Assembly (NCBI GenBank): GCA_021817505.1
Contig: JAKAUU010000027.1
Coordinates: forward strand, 1 to 35,636
From: Microcaldota archaeon
GTDB lineage: Archaea > Micrarchaeota > Micrarchaeia > Micrarchaeales > CABMGC01
Direction: 5' to 3'
Length of the DNA stretch: 35,636 nucleotides
The notes under the pieces were generated by a model, which searched no databases, was not told where the DNA came from, and was given only the letters and a program-made list of their open reading frames with translations. Of this stretch, positions 8,370 through 16,552 are shown one piece after another (position 1 is the first letter of the stretch; the number at the start of each line of letters is the position of its first letter). The translations under genes were made by a program, and so were the position numbers.

Positions 8370-9443
8370 ATGAACCTGCTGTTTGGAAACTTTTCAGGAT
8401 TCCTCTTGTCGGCAGCTTGCTCCATGACAAGCATACTCTCATCCCCTTACACCTTCTGGTTCCCAATAGTGGTATTGGCCGCAATAACGGTAATATTAAT
8501 AGCAATAGTGATAGGCATGCTTGCCCCTCTTCTCGGCAGGAATGCCCTCGGTTCATGGGCGAGGATAAAGGCCTACGAAGAGATAGCCACCGTAGTGCTG
8601 GCGATAATATTCCTGCTGTTTTCATCAATGCTATGTTCGATAAATCCGGCACCTGCAGTGAGCTCAATAGGAATTCTTCCAAGCGAATGCTCCGCCACGT
8701 CAAGCGTCCCAGTTGATAATCTTTGGGGGCTTGCGCTATGCAACATGCATACATTCAACCAGCACATTACCGATGTGATGTATTCAGTATATTGGCTAAA
8801 TTTCATACAGGATCTTCCGTTGCAGATAACTATCCGTGGAGGTTTCTCCGGAATAGGGCTGCGTTCAACCGCAGGCCTATCTACGGGGAGCGGGGATCTA
8901 TACCTTACGCCTTTATTCAGCCTTCTTTTTGCAGAGCTAATGGTTTCAATGCTGCAGGTAGTGCTTCTTGCAGCTGCACCTCTGTTATTCTCATTCCTCA
9001 TAGGCATAGGACTTATAGCAAGAGCCTTTGGAATAACGAGGACATTTGGAAATGCCATGATAGCACTGGGGATAGGGATAGGCTTCATATACCCGCTATT
9101 GGTAAGCGTAAGCTACGGCTTCATAAACACCACATTCAGCAATGTCCTTTCCGCCGCAGGAACCTCTGGAATATACCTGCTTAAGGATTTATCATTTTCA
9201 TCATTCCTTGCGATATTTCTGCCACTATTCAGTCCAACTACCTATCTTTCTGCAACCGTAGGGGTAGGGGCGCAGTTATGGAACCTGGTCAGCCTGATAG
9301 TATTCCTATTCTCCATAGTGGGGATAGGCCTGATATTCATACCTCTGCTAAACTTCATGATACTAGACGCGTTCGTAGTGGACTTCTCCAGCTCGCTTGG
9401 CCAGAGAATATCATTCATGGAGCTGCTTACCAATGTGATATGA
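8370..9443 (+). CDS. VirB6/TrbL-like membrane protein, paralogue E
   Basis: A 357-aa protein starting 8 nt after paralogue D. The first helix pair surrounds the loop GRNALGSWARIKAYEEIAT, with the conserved acidic residues before the second helix. An outer loop holds Cys residues (ECSATS, ALCNMHT). The second half has a helix ending IGLIARAFGITRTFGNAM, the family signature in which Phe-Gly-Ile replaces Phe-Pro, then a helix with YPLLVSVSYG, an outer hydrophobic loop and a last helix pair ending in an acidic inner tail. Its stop codon overlaps the start of paralogue F (ATGA at 9440-9443), implying coupled translation and fixed stoichiometry of E and F. Confidence 0.6.
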   Translation: MNLLFGNFSGFLLSAACSMTSILSSPYTFWFPIVVLAAITVILIAIVIGMLAPLLGRNALGSWARIKAYEEIATVVLAIIFLLFSSMLCSINPAPAVSSIGILPSECSATSSVPVDNLWGLALCNMHTFNQHITDVMYSVYWLNFIQDLPLQITIRGGFSGIGLRSTAGLSTGSGDLYLTPLFSLLFAELMVSMLQVVLLAAAPLLFSFLIGIGLIARAFGITRTFGNAMIALGIGIGFIYPLLVSVSYGFINTTFSNVLSAAGTSGIYLLKDLSFSSFLAIFLPLFSPTTYLSATVGVGAQLWNLVSLIVFLFSIVGIGLIFIPLLNFMILDAFVVDFSSSLGQRISFMELLTNVI

Positions 9444-10531
9444 TGAAACTTTACCCGATATATGCTGCGCTTATCGCCCTGGCATTAATATCAGGAATCT
9501 CAAATGCTTCGCCATACTTTTCATCATCGTATTGCAGTGCAGGAGGCGAGATAAGTTCGGTAGCCCCATGGTACTGCAGCCAGATAAATGTGCAGACGCA
9601 GAACGTATGGTCGCAATGGGCCCCTCTTGCGCTTACAGTGGTGTTATTCTCATTCCTCATAGGCGTGATAATATTCATGGCAGGGTTTGTTGCAAACAGC
9701 CAGAGGGTAAGGAATTTCGGAGTAGGGGAGATGTATGAATCCCTTGCCTCTCTTTTAATAGTGGCAGGATTCCTATTCATAACAGCTGTGATATTCGGGC
9801 TAATTCCTGCAATAGTTACAGGTCCAATAAACCCTTACAACACATCACTTAGCTATATATCATCTACGATAAATACGACCAGCTCTCTTGCATCAAGGCT
9901 ATTCACAATAGCAGCTCTTGACAGGTATTACGCTGGAACAACCGTAAGACTGTGCTTCCTAGAACAGTCCCGCGCTACATGCACCCCAAGAGCCTACAAG
10001 CCATTTGCAATAACCGTGTTGCTATTCTACTGGCCTGCATGGGCTCTAATGCAGTTTATGCTGGATGCGCTCATCTCGCTTTATACGCAGTACTACTTCA
10101 TATTATTCTTCCTGTACGCAGGAATGCCCGTATTCCTTATACCTGGTATAATCCTCCGCGCATTCCTTCCAACTAGAGGCGTAGGCGGAATTATGATAGG
10201 GATAGCGATAGGCTTCTTCCTGGTAATGCCTGTTCTTTTCTCTGTTGCCTATTACTTCACAAATCTGGGCGCTGTGAGAGGCTTATCCAGTACTTATGCT
10301 ACGCTTACGCAGTACGGGGCTGGCTCCGGAGCGCAGACCAACGCGCTCTCTCCATATTCGCCTCTTGTCCTTTCAGTAGCCAATGCGAATAGCGTCATGA
10401 GCGGCTTCTGGCTTGCAATATTATTCTTCCCCGCACTGATACTTGCGATAACCTACACCGTAGTGACAAACATCGCCAACCTCATAGGTGGAGTGACTGC
10501 AACCAGCGGCAGGTTAAGATCGCTTGTATAA
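9440..10531 (+). CDS. VirB6/TrbL-like membrane protein, paralogue F
   Basis: A 363-aa protein. The open frame extends back to 9278, but the ATG at 9440 overlapping the previous stop begins a proper signal peptide (YAALIALALISGISNAS), so that start is used. Mature N-terminus has a Cys pair (YCSAGG, WYCSQ). The first helix pair holds the inner loop QRVRNFGVGEMYESLAS. A middle outer loop has another Cys pair (RLCFLEQSRATC). The signature is PGIILRAFLPTRGVGGIM followed by a helix ending VMPVLFSV, very close to paralogue D. The inner C-terminus is short and basic (TSGRLRSLV). It ends the six-gene series; the next plus-strand gene has its own ribosome binding site. Confidence 0.6.
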   Translation: MMKLYPIYAALIALALISGISNASPYFSSSYCSAGGEISSVAPWYCSQINVQTQNVWSQWAPLALTVVLFSFLIGVIIFMAGFVANSQRVRNFGVGEMYESLASLLIVAGFLFITAVIFGLIPAIVTGPINPYNTSLSYISSTINTTSSLASRLFTIAALDRYYAGTTVRLCFLEQSRATCTPRAYKPFAITVLLFYWPAWALMQFMLDALISLYTQYYFILFFLYAGMPVFLIPGIILRAFLPTRGVGGIMIGIAIGFFLVMPVLFSVAYYFTNLGAVRGLSSTYATLTQYGAGSGAQTNALSPYSPLVLSVANANSVMSGFWLAILFFPALILAITYTVVTNIANLIGGVTATSGRLRSLV

Positions 10532-10617
10532 AGCCATCATCTGTTTGGCAATATGCACCGGCCTGCCGACAAAGCTTAAAAATGAGCCAGCCTGATTAAT
10601 AGTTATAGGAGATGTTA

Positions 10618-10776
10618 ATGACATTGTACTTCTGGGAGATTGCTGTTCCTGTGCTTGGCTTTCTCCTGATTGGTTCGTACTATGCGACACGCTGGTGGAT
10701 CCGCTCCATAAAGAGAGATTTAGAAGCCCGAGACCTCCAGAAATCAGTCCAGAATAAAAAGAAGAAGACAGAATGA
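10618..10776 (+). CDS. Small single-helix membrane protein, 52 aa
   Basis: A short gene starting at ATG 10618, placed 6 nt after an AGGAG (10607-10611); an in-frame ATG at 10612 is too close to that site. The product has one transmembrane helix (about residues 3-22: EIAVPVLGFLLIGSYYA) followed by a basic boundary (TRWWIRSIKR) and a charged tail ending in KKKKTE. The orientation is probably N-out, C-in. It follows the VirB6-like series and precedes a reversed gene. By size and layout it could be a small accessory subunit like VirB3 or a helix that packs against a larger paralogue, but there is no specific homology that I can see. Confidence 0.6.
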   Translation: MTLYFWEIAVPVLGFLLIGSYYATRWWIRSIKRDLEARDLQKSVQNKKKKTE

Positions 10777-10816
10777 TGGGATTACATAATTATCCGATTC
10801 TGAGATTTTGGCATGC

Positions 10817-11641
10817 TTATCCGTTCTTACTTTTATCAATTCCAATGGCAGCTGCAATCCCCAGCCCAAGTGCACAATAAACGCCTCCGACTATCTCCGC
10901 GCCCTTTGCAGAAGAAGTGGTGGCAGCAGCAAAGATATCGATAGGTACTACAAACAAGGTGGCGGCAAAGGCTCTTGGAATTAACGCTCCAAAATCCATA
11001 TCCTTGAACCAGCTAGCTAAAGGATTTTCTCCAGATTCCCTATACTTGAATTTGTCCTTTATTTCCCATACCTTGGTAGCCCATGCAAGTATCCCAAGTG
11101 CAGAGAGATCTACGATATCCCGAAGGTCCTTCCCAGGTACATTTGTATCATCAGCCACTCTTGTAATTGTATTCTTCTTCAGTCTTTCTTCAAGCATGTT
11201 TTCCTTCCGTTCAATGGATATAATGGCATAATTCCTCTCTGCAGGGGTTTGATTGCCATAATTCTTGTCGTATACGTGTCCATATCCCTGGTTATGCTCA
11301 GTTTTACGATATGCTCTATATGCCAGTTCCTTACCTGTTACCTCGACGTAAGCCTCATTTATTCTTTTTTCAGCAAAACTGTCTCTCAAGCTCTCGGCTT
11401 TGTCATAAGCAAATCCAAGTGCTTGCTTGGCATCTTTGACATTGCCTCTATCAACATCGCCTATAACAGCTACAGCATAGGGGCCCAAATCCCTATCATA
11501 CAATATCGGATAAAGCGTATTCTGGACAGAATTTACGGAGTTAGTTAATCCATGAGACGGGTTCGCATCAGCCCGCAGAGAGATGCCTGCCAAAGCTACG
11601 CCTGCTGTTGCAACTGTCGCATACCTCTTAACCTTTTGCAT
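10817..11641 (-). CDS. Secreted or membrane-anchored protein of unknown function
   Basis: A 274-aa protein, the only minus-strand gene within the secretion-like locus. It starts with a signal peptide-like segment (RYATVATAGVALAGISLRADANP). A hydrophilic central region of about 170 residues is rich in Tyr, Asn and Glu. Two hydrophobic segments lie near the C-terminus (about 220-238 and 245-265), ending in a short basic tail (IDKSKNG). A TATA-like box at 11665-11675 predicts a nearly leaderless transcript. It is divergently arranged with the gene at 11725, so both could share control. I do not recognise the family. It may be a substrate, immunity or accessory factor of the surrounding machine, or an unrelated insertion. 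Confidence 0.55.
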   Translation of the reverse strand: MQKVKRYATVATAGVALAGISLRADANPSHGLTNSVNSVQNTLYPILYDRDLGPYAVAVIGDVDRGNVKDAKQALGFAYDKAESLRDSFAEKRINEAYVEVTGKELAYRAYRKTEHNQGYGHVYDKNYGNQTPAERNYAIISIERKENMLEERLKKNTITRVADDTNVPGKDLRDIVDLSALGILAWATKVWEIKDKFKYRESGENPLASWFKDMDFGALIPRAFAATLFVVPIDIFAAATTSSAKGAEIVGGVYCALGLGIAAAIGIDKSKNG

Positions 11642-11664
11642 ATTCTCAATTCAATTGATGTTCT

Positions 11665-11675
11665 AGTATTTAAAC
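11665..11675 (-). promoter_or_regulatory. TATA-like box for the reversed secreted-protein gene
   Basis: GTTTAAATACT on the minus strand, centred near 11670, predicts a start near 11643, two bases from the ATG at 11641. Confidence 0.5.
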
Positions 11676-11695
11676 GAATGCCAGAAAAGCACAAG

Positions 11696-11705
11696 TTTTA
11701 TAATT
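11696..11705 (+). promoter_or_regulatory. TATA-like box for the gene at 11725
   Basis: TTTTATAATT is centred about 25 nt before the ATG at 11725, predicting a leaderless messenger. It stands back to back with the box for the reversed gene, only 20 nt apart. Confidence 0.5.
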
Positions 11706-11724
11706 AAAAAGCCTATAGTCAATC

Positions 11725-12954
11725 ATGTTGTTGGTGCTCGCCCTTATCCATATAACATTATCCCTAGGGGACATCAACGCAATAATACCTATAATAATCA
11801 TAATCATACTAATAGCCGCAGCTGCTGGTTTAACCAGGGGTTTTGATATATTCAGCCTCTTCGGGTTAGGAACTCTGGCAGGAATAGGCCTAGGTTCAAG
11901 GGGGTCCGTAGCGAAGAGGGGGGCATACGACAAATCCAAGATTGACGAGTATAACCTGGCTTCAGGTACCAATAAAGACGTTAAAGATGCTGCGCTTACC
12001 GGCGGCACGCACAAGGGGCTTGACTATAAAAAACTAAACTATCTGCAGAGATTCAGGAAACAGGGAGCAATACTCGGCGGCGAGCATCCGGATAAATCCA
12101 GCCCGGTTGCAGGCGCATACCACACGTATAGGACATTTACTGGCAGAACCATAATAGATAAGGGCACTGCAGAAGGATTCCTTTATGGGGGATCGGCATC
12201 AACACTGACTAAAAATTCCGAACAGCAAAAGATTAAGTGGCACCAGATGCCAAAAGAGTATCAGACCAGGGATCTGAACAGGGAGGTTGCAAACAGGGTA
12301 AGAATGGCGATATTAAACGAATCGCCAAATACAAAACCTAGACAGAATGTGCCTGAGCAGCCTTTTTCAGGATTCAGGATTCCGGGAAGCCGCGTGATAG
12401 AGGAGAAGAGTCTGAAGGGACTGGCGTTCTCGACAGCAGACAACGCCGCAGCATGGGCTCTTGCCGAACATAAATTCTCCAGAGGCAGGTCCGACTTCGC
12501 ACAAAGGCTAAGGTCAAAGGAGATGCGTGATCTTGCAAAGAACAATCCGCAGGCATTCAATAGGAAGTTCGGCAGCATGCTTAACATGGAGCTGTACAGG
12601 CACATAAGGGAGGAGTCTCAAAAGAAACATAATGGCAATCTTAGTCAGATATACAAACAATATCTTATGAAAGATGACTCTAAACCGTTAGAAGATGACT
12701 CTAAACAGTTAGAGTTCAGCGCTGCATTGTCGCATCCTTTGAAGAAAAAGCCAATATTTGGCTATGAATATAAAGGGGAGAAGGCAAAAGGGGAGGAAAA
12801 ACTAAAGAAAGGCAGGCCTGAAAAAGGCCCTGAAGAGCCTATGGAAAAAGAAGCAGACGAAAGAAGAAAAGCGAAGTCAAGGGAGAGCATGGCCGAAGAG
12901 GAGAGGAAGGCGGATGAAAAAAGGCGCAAAGGGAGCCACACCGATACCAAATAA
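11725..12954 (+). CDS. Membrane-anchored, highly charged cytoplasmic protein
   Basis: A 409-aa protein. The first 60 residues contain two hydrophobic stretches (LLVLALIHITLSL and IPIIIIIILIAAAAG), then a Gly-rich LFGLGTLAGIGLGSRGS. The remaining 340 residues are basic and hydrophilic, rich in Lys, Arg, Gly and Gln, with no further membrane segment. The C-terminal 70 residues are almost wholly Lys, Glu and Arg, probably a charged helix. A 21-bp tandem repeat near residue 317 encodes two copies of a DDSK-x-LE unit. It lies just upstream of the split VirB4-like genes. A coupling, docking or nucleic-acid-binding platform at the membrane is possible, which is inference. The family is not recognised. 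Confidence 0.55.
   Translation: MLLVLALIHITLSLGDINAIIPIIIIIILIAAAAGLTRGFDIFSLFGLGTLAGIGLGSRGSVAKRGAYDKSKIDEYNLASGTNKDVKDAALTGGTHKGLDYKKLNYLQRFRKQGAILGGEHPDKSSPVAGAYHTYRTFTGRTIIDKGTAEGFLYGGSASTLTKNSEQQKIKWHQMPKEYQTRDLNREVANRVRMAILNESPNTKPRQNVPEQPFSGFRIPGSRVIEEKSLKGLAFSTADNAAAWALAEHKFSRGRSDFAQRLRSKEMRDLAKNNPQAFNRKFGSMLNMELYRHIREESQKKHNGNLSQIYKQYLMKDDSKPLEDDSKQLEFSAALSHPLKKKPIFGYEYKGEKAKGEEKLKKGRPEKGPEEPMEKEADERRKAKSRESMAEEERKADEKRRKGSHTDTK
12673..12714 (+). repeat. Two-copy 21-bp in-frame tandem repeat
   Basis: Units at 12673-12693 and 12694-12714 differ at two positions (GATGACTCTAAA followed by C/A-GTTAGA-A/G). Being a multiple of three, the repeat keeps frame and duplicates seven residues inside a charged region. 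Confidence 0.75.
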
Positions 12955-13041
12955 GATGAAAGATTCCGGCAGTGATATCTTCATAATCGGATTGCGGATG
13001 GTTTATTAAGCTGACTCCTTATTTTATATCAGGTAATCTGG

Positions 13042-13863
13042 TTGAACAAGAATTTTTACTTCATAATATTCTTGGCGTTTCTCAGCGCATCGTTCATATT
13101 TGCAGTAATAATATCAATTCTCCCACCAAGCTTATTCCCATTAGCAATATTGCTTATGATAATAGGGCTATTCCTTGACGTGCTTGCAGCATCTACAAAG
13201 TTCTATGCGTATTACTTCACACCTTTCCTAAAGCGCAAGAATAATACAGTGGTATTGAATGCCGAGCCTCCATTCTACGTAACTGCATCAGGCAATGCGA
13301 TAATAGTAAGGGAGGATGAGAACGTATATGCAAGCGTCTTTGTGAAGATACCTGTCTATCTATCATCAACGGAGATGTCAGATGAAGATAAACTGAACTT
13401 CGCAAGGTCATTTTCAAAGCTGATAACGATAAACAGCAAATATCCGATGAAGCTGGCTTCGCAGCTATACTATCTAAACAAGGATGAATACATACGCAGA
13501 ATAAGCGCAAAGCTTAATGAGGTCGAGGACAGGTATGAAAAGCTAAAGGCAGACAAGACCACTCCAGACAGGCTTCTGGGGCGTGCCGAGGGGGAGCTAG
13601 CGATGTGGCATAATCTATTCGACGGTGTGAACAAATCGCCTTCGCAGAACCAGATCGCCTATACTATGGTGAGCGCCATGGGGGCAAACGAAGAGGAAGC
13701 GGTGGCGATAGCGATGCAGCGCGCAGAGGAGATCTCAGCAGGAGCAGGTTCAATATTCGGAGTCACTGCGAGCATAGCTTCCGGGGAAGAGATGCTTACT
13801 TTCATAGAGCCTGAATACAGCATACCTCCAGCCACAATAAGCGAACTTTTGAAGAAGGATTGA
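13042..13863 (+). CDS. VirB4 N-terminal/VirB3-like domain protein 1
   Basis: A 273-aa protein from a TTG start (13042-13044); no earlier ATG is in frame and the second residues fit a short inner N-terminus. Two transmembrane helices (about residues 5-27 and 31-53) precede a mixed alpha/beta cytosolic domain. That domain has strands around GNAIIVREDENVYASVFVKI and a long charged helical part (about 145-190). This is the arrangement of VirB3 fused to the N-terminal domain of VirB4, or of PrgI-type proteins. It is the first of three genes ending in a VirB4-like ATPase, so it probably provides the missing N-terminal part in trans. Assignment rests on layout and order; sequence identity to known families was not testable here. 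Confidence 0.5.
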   Translation: MNKNFYFIIFLAFLSASFIFAVIISILPPSLFPLAILLMIIGLFLDVLAASTKFYAYYFTPFLKRKNNTVVLNAEPPFYVTASGNAIIVREDENVYASVFVKIPVYLSSTEMSDEDKLNFARSFSKLITINSKYPMKLASQLYYLNKDEYIRRISAKLNEVEDRYEKLKADKTTPDRLLGRAEGELAMWHNLFDGVNKSPSQNQIAYTMVSAMGANEEEAVAIAMQRAEEISAGAGSIFGVTASIASGEEMLTFIEPEYSIPPATISELLKKD

Positions 13864-13867
13864 TATC

Positions 13868-14692
13868 ATGGACGAAGAGACTATAGCAAGAGTCGGCATA
13901 ACCTTGGTAGTCGCGATGATATTTGCCACTTACTCTTCAGCTTACGGCCCCTTATACATACTTGCGCTAGCAATATTCATAATCGCGGTTATACTGATAA
14001 CGATACTTAGCCTTGCAGACTTCCTCCTATTCCCATTATTCACAAAGATGCTAAAGATCACTACAATACCTGCGAAAGATTATACGATTCCAAAGGAGAA
14101 TGAAGGTGTGGTCAAATATGTTAACGGGCTGTACTATGCTACAGGTTACATAACTGCAAACGTCTACAATTACGTCTTCCAGGCAGAGCAGATGACGGAG
14201 GGAGAGGATTCAGAGATGGCCATGGGTCCGGACAAATGGGAGAAGGCCCTAATGAGCATAAAGTTCCCGTTCAAATTCGTGGCGATAGGCCAGGCGGTCG
14301 ACATCCAAAAGTACAGGGATGACCTGGAAGGCAGGAGGGGCTATCTCGAATTCCAGTTCTCCAGAAGCGAAGGAGATGCCCACACTTCATCAACAGTGCT
14401 TGATGATCTAAAAAGGAGAATGCGCGTTATCCAGGTAAGGATAGACAGGCTTGGCGCCGGTGAGCGTCCTCTGAGCAGCATGATGTACATAGAGACTACC
14501 TCTGTCGGAATAACCCTTAATGACTCTTTAACCAATCTGACCCAGCAGGTAGACCAGCTCCAAACGGTATTCAACGTATTCGACCTCAATCTGGTAAGGG
14601 TCGTGGGCAGGGAGATGTACCAGCTTTACAAACTGAATTACTACCTTCCGGAAATGGACAGGATTATATCAGATTTCCAATTCCAGAAATGA
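13868..14692 (+). CDS. VirB4 N-terminal/VirB3-like domain protein 2
   Basis: A 274-aa protein starting 4 nt after its neighbour, with the same size and layout: two N-terminal helices (about 8-25 and 29-55), then a cytosolic alpha/beta domain. Visible elements are a strand region (VVKYVNGLYYATGYITANVYNYVF), a segment KWEKALMSIKFPFKFVAIGQAVDI, a charged helix (LDDLKRRMRVIQVRIDRLG), and a C-terminal stretch VFNVFDLNLVRVVGREMYQL. The last resembles the end of the N-terminal domain of VirB4 family proteins just before the ATPase core. It appears to be a distant paralogue of the preceding protein. The ATPase gene follows 39 nt downstream, and it lacks this domain, so the two proteins may complement it. 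Confidence 0.5.
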   Translation: MDEETIARVGITLVVAMIFATYSSAYGPLYILALAIFIIAVILITILSLADFLLFPLFTKMLKITTIPAKDYTIPKENEGVVKYVNGLYYATGYITANVYNYVFQAEQMTEGEDSEMAMGPDKWEKALMSIKFPFKFVAIGQAVDIQKYRDDLEGRRGYLEFQFSRSEGDAHTSSTVLDDLKRRMRVIQVRIDRLGAGERPLSSMMYIETTSVGITLNDSLTNLTQQVDQLQTVFNVFDLNLVRVVGREMYQLYKLNYYLPEMDRIISDFQFQK

Positions 14693-14731
14693 TAATTAAA
14701 TTAATGATCGTATAAATCTTATGTGAGTGGC

Positions 14732-16237
14732 ATGGGACTGATCCGCATACAGAATATAATGAGCAACGAACTTGCAAAGCGCGTCTTCCTTAGCAGGCCT
14801 CCCGAGCCTCCGCCTGAATTCCTGCTCAATGATCCTACAGACTCGATATTCATAGGTATAACGCGAAGATATGGCGTACCATTGACATGGACATTCTCAA
14901 CTCTGACAAATCCCCACATATCCGTAGTCGGAATAACCGGCGCAGGAAAATCATTCTTTGTCAAGACCTTCCTCATAAGGGCAAGTTATGTGTGGAATGC
15001 AAACGCGATAATAATAGACTGGGCAGGGGAGTACAAATCCTGGGTTACCCAGAGCGGAGGGAAGATAGTCGCATTGGGCAAGGGCGACTTCATAAATATA
15101 ATGGACCTTGCAGGAATGAAGCCTCTTGACAGGGCAAAGCAGATAATGAACGCATTGGATATACTTACCGACATAACCCAATTCGCCGAGCAGCGCAGGC
15201 TGACTGCAGAAGCACTGGAACAGACATATGTAAATGCGGGTTTCCCTCTCACCCAGATACCTTCCGGTGAGAAGGAAGCTCCTACCCTTAAGAATGTCAC
15301 AACGCTTCTGGAAGAGAAACTTGGAGAAGGAAACTACGCCTATCCTGCAGAGCTTGAGAATGCAATATACAGGCTCAGGGAGTTCTCCAGGGAAGGAGAG
15401 GATTTTTTTGCAAGAAAGAGCACGATAGATCTTGACAAGCTGATAACATCAGGACTTGTGGATATAGACCTTTCCAGCCTGCCTGACGAGCGCTTCAGGG
15501 CGCTTGCAGGACTATTCATACTACAGACCTTAAAGGAGAAGATGCGTTTTGAGGGATGGAGCGCCAATAAGGGATTAAAGGCCATAGTTGTTCTTGATGA
15601 GGCATGGAAGATAGCCAGCGATGAAAGGAGCGATGCAATAACTATAATAAGAGAGGGCAGAAAGTACCAGTTCGGGCTCATAGTCGCTTCGCAGAACCCT
15701 ACGGATATAAACGAAGCGATATTCTCAAACGTTGGAACATCAATAATACTGAGGATAAGGTTCGAAAAGTTCCTGGACTATCTGCAGGGCTCGCTGGGCT
15801 TCACTCCATTCATAAGGGAAGAGATAAGCAGATTCGGCGTGGGGCAGGCAGCGATAGACCTTTCATTCCAGACCTCGGTAATATTCCCATCCGTATTTAT
15901 AATAGAGAGAATAGTGGGCGAGATGCCATTGAACGTATATAATATAACCCTGGGAGATATAGTGCAGGAGAGTGAAATGGGAGATACTAATATACAGAAG
16001 GACTACTATCTAAAGAAGATGGACATAATGGCAAAACTCGTACGCACGAACGCAAGCACCGATTCAATAAACAGCATAGTTTCAGAGATGGACAGGATAA
16101 ACAGAACGGTGGATGTAAAGACCATGGTGACAATCCTGACCAAAAACAATGTAAACAGGGAAGCCATAATACAGTTCTTAAGGGAGGTGGGCATACCTGA
16201 CAATATTATAAGCAGGGTATTCATATATACAAGATGA
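14732..16237 (+). CDS. VirB4/HerA-like secretion ATPase (without N-terminal domain)
   Basis: About 501 aa from ATG 14732 (a GTG at 14723 would add three residues). A short N-terminal strand region (SIFIGITRRYGVPLTWTFS, then NPHISVVG) leads directly into Walker A GITGAGKS near residue 70. Further motifs are IIIDWAGEY after the P-loop, Walker B VVLDEAWK near 288 and a glutamine motif VASQNPTDI near 320. This is the VirB4/TraC/CedB core of the HerA-FtsK superfamily, which hydrolyses ATP as a hexamer at the inner face of type IV secretion systems. Family members usually carry a 200-plus-residue N-terminal domain, absent here but apparently encoded by the two genes upstream. The C-terminal 45 residues form a helical module resembling the next small protein. 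No VirD4-specific membrane helices are present. Confidence 0.8.
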   Translation: MGLIRIQNIMSNELAKRVFLSRPPEPPPEFLLNDPTDSIFIGITRRYGVPLTWTFSTLTNPHISVVGITGAGKSFFVKTFLIRASYVWNANAIIIDWAGEYKSWVTQSGGKIVALGKGDFINIMDLAGMKPLDRAKQIMNALDILTDITQFAEQRRLTAEALEQTYVNAGFPLTQIPSGEKEAPTLKNVTTLLEEKLGEGNYAYPAELENAIYRLREFSREGEDFFARKSTIDLDKLITSGLVDIDLSSLPDERFRALAGLFILQTLKEKMRFEGWSANKGLKAIVVLDEAWKIASDERSDAITIIREGRKYQFGLIVASQNPTDINEAIFSNVGTSIILRIRFEKFLDYLQGSLGFTPFIREEISRFGVGQAAIDLSFQTSVIFPSVFIIERIVGEMPLNVYNITLGDIVQESEMGDTNIQKDYYLKKMDIMAKLVRTNASTDSINSIVSEMDRINRTVDVKTMVTILTKNNVNREAIIQFLREVGIPDNIISRVFIYTR

Positions 16238-16241
16238 TTTT

Positions 16242-16541
16242 ATGGCAGGTACATTCATAATAAACAAGATAGAGCTCAAACGCATACTGAATTCATTCGG
16301 AGTAAACATAAAGAGCGTTGAGAACATGCTCGGTGCACTTGACAAGATGCACAAGAACGTCAATGCCATAGCGTTTGCAAAGATGCTGTTCGGAGTAGGC
16401 CTCAAGGAGAGCCAGGTAGAAACCATATTGAGAAGGATAGGGATAGATGACCTCTCAATATCAGACATATTTGACAGTATAGACGAGGATAAGATACATC
16501 AGTCATTCGGAAGGGTCGTCGAGTTGAATGTAGATTTGTAA
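16242..16541 (+). CDS. Small helical protein resembling the ATPase C-terminal module
   Basis: A 99-aa soluble, nearly all-helical protein starting 4 nt after the ATPase. Its segment from AIAFAKMLFGVGLKESQVETI to LRRIGIDDLSISDIF lines up by eye with the end of the ATPase (KTMVTILTKNNVNREAIIQF, LREVGIPDNIISRVF). Shared positions include LR-x-[VI]-GI-x-D-x-x-IS-x-x-F. It may be a free copy of that module, able to bind the ATPase or occupy its site. No zinc ligands, signal or membrane segment are visible. Cotranscription with the ATPase is almost certain. The role as a regulator or adaptor is inference. Confidence 0.55.
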   Translation: MAGTFIINKIELKRILNSFGVNIKSVENMLGALDKMHKNVNAIAFAKMLFGVGLKESQVETILRRIGIDDLSISDIFDSIDEDKIHQSFGRVVELNVDL

Positions 16542-16552
16542 TAGATGGTCAA

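Noticed and set aside
12673-12714. CRISPR-like repeat
   Set aside because: Only two direct units without spacers, inside a coding frame.
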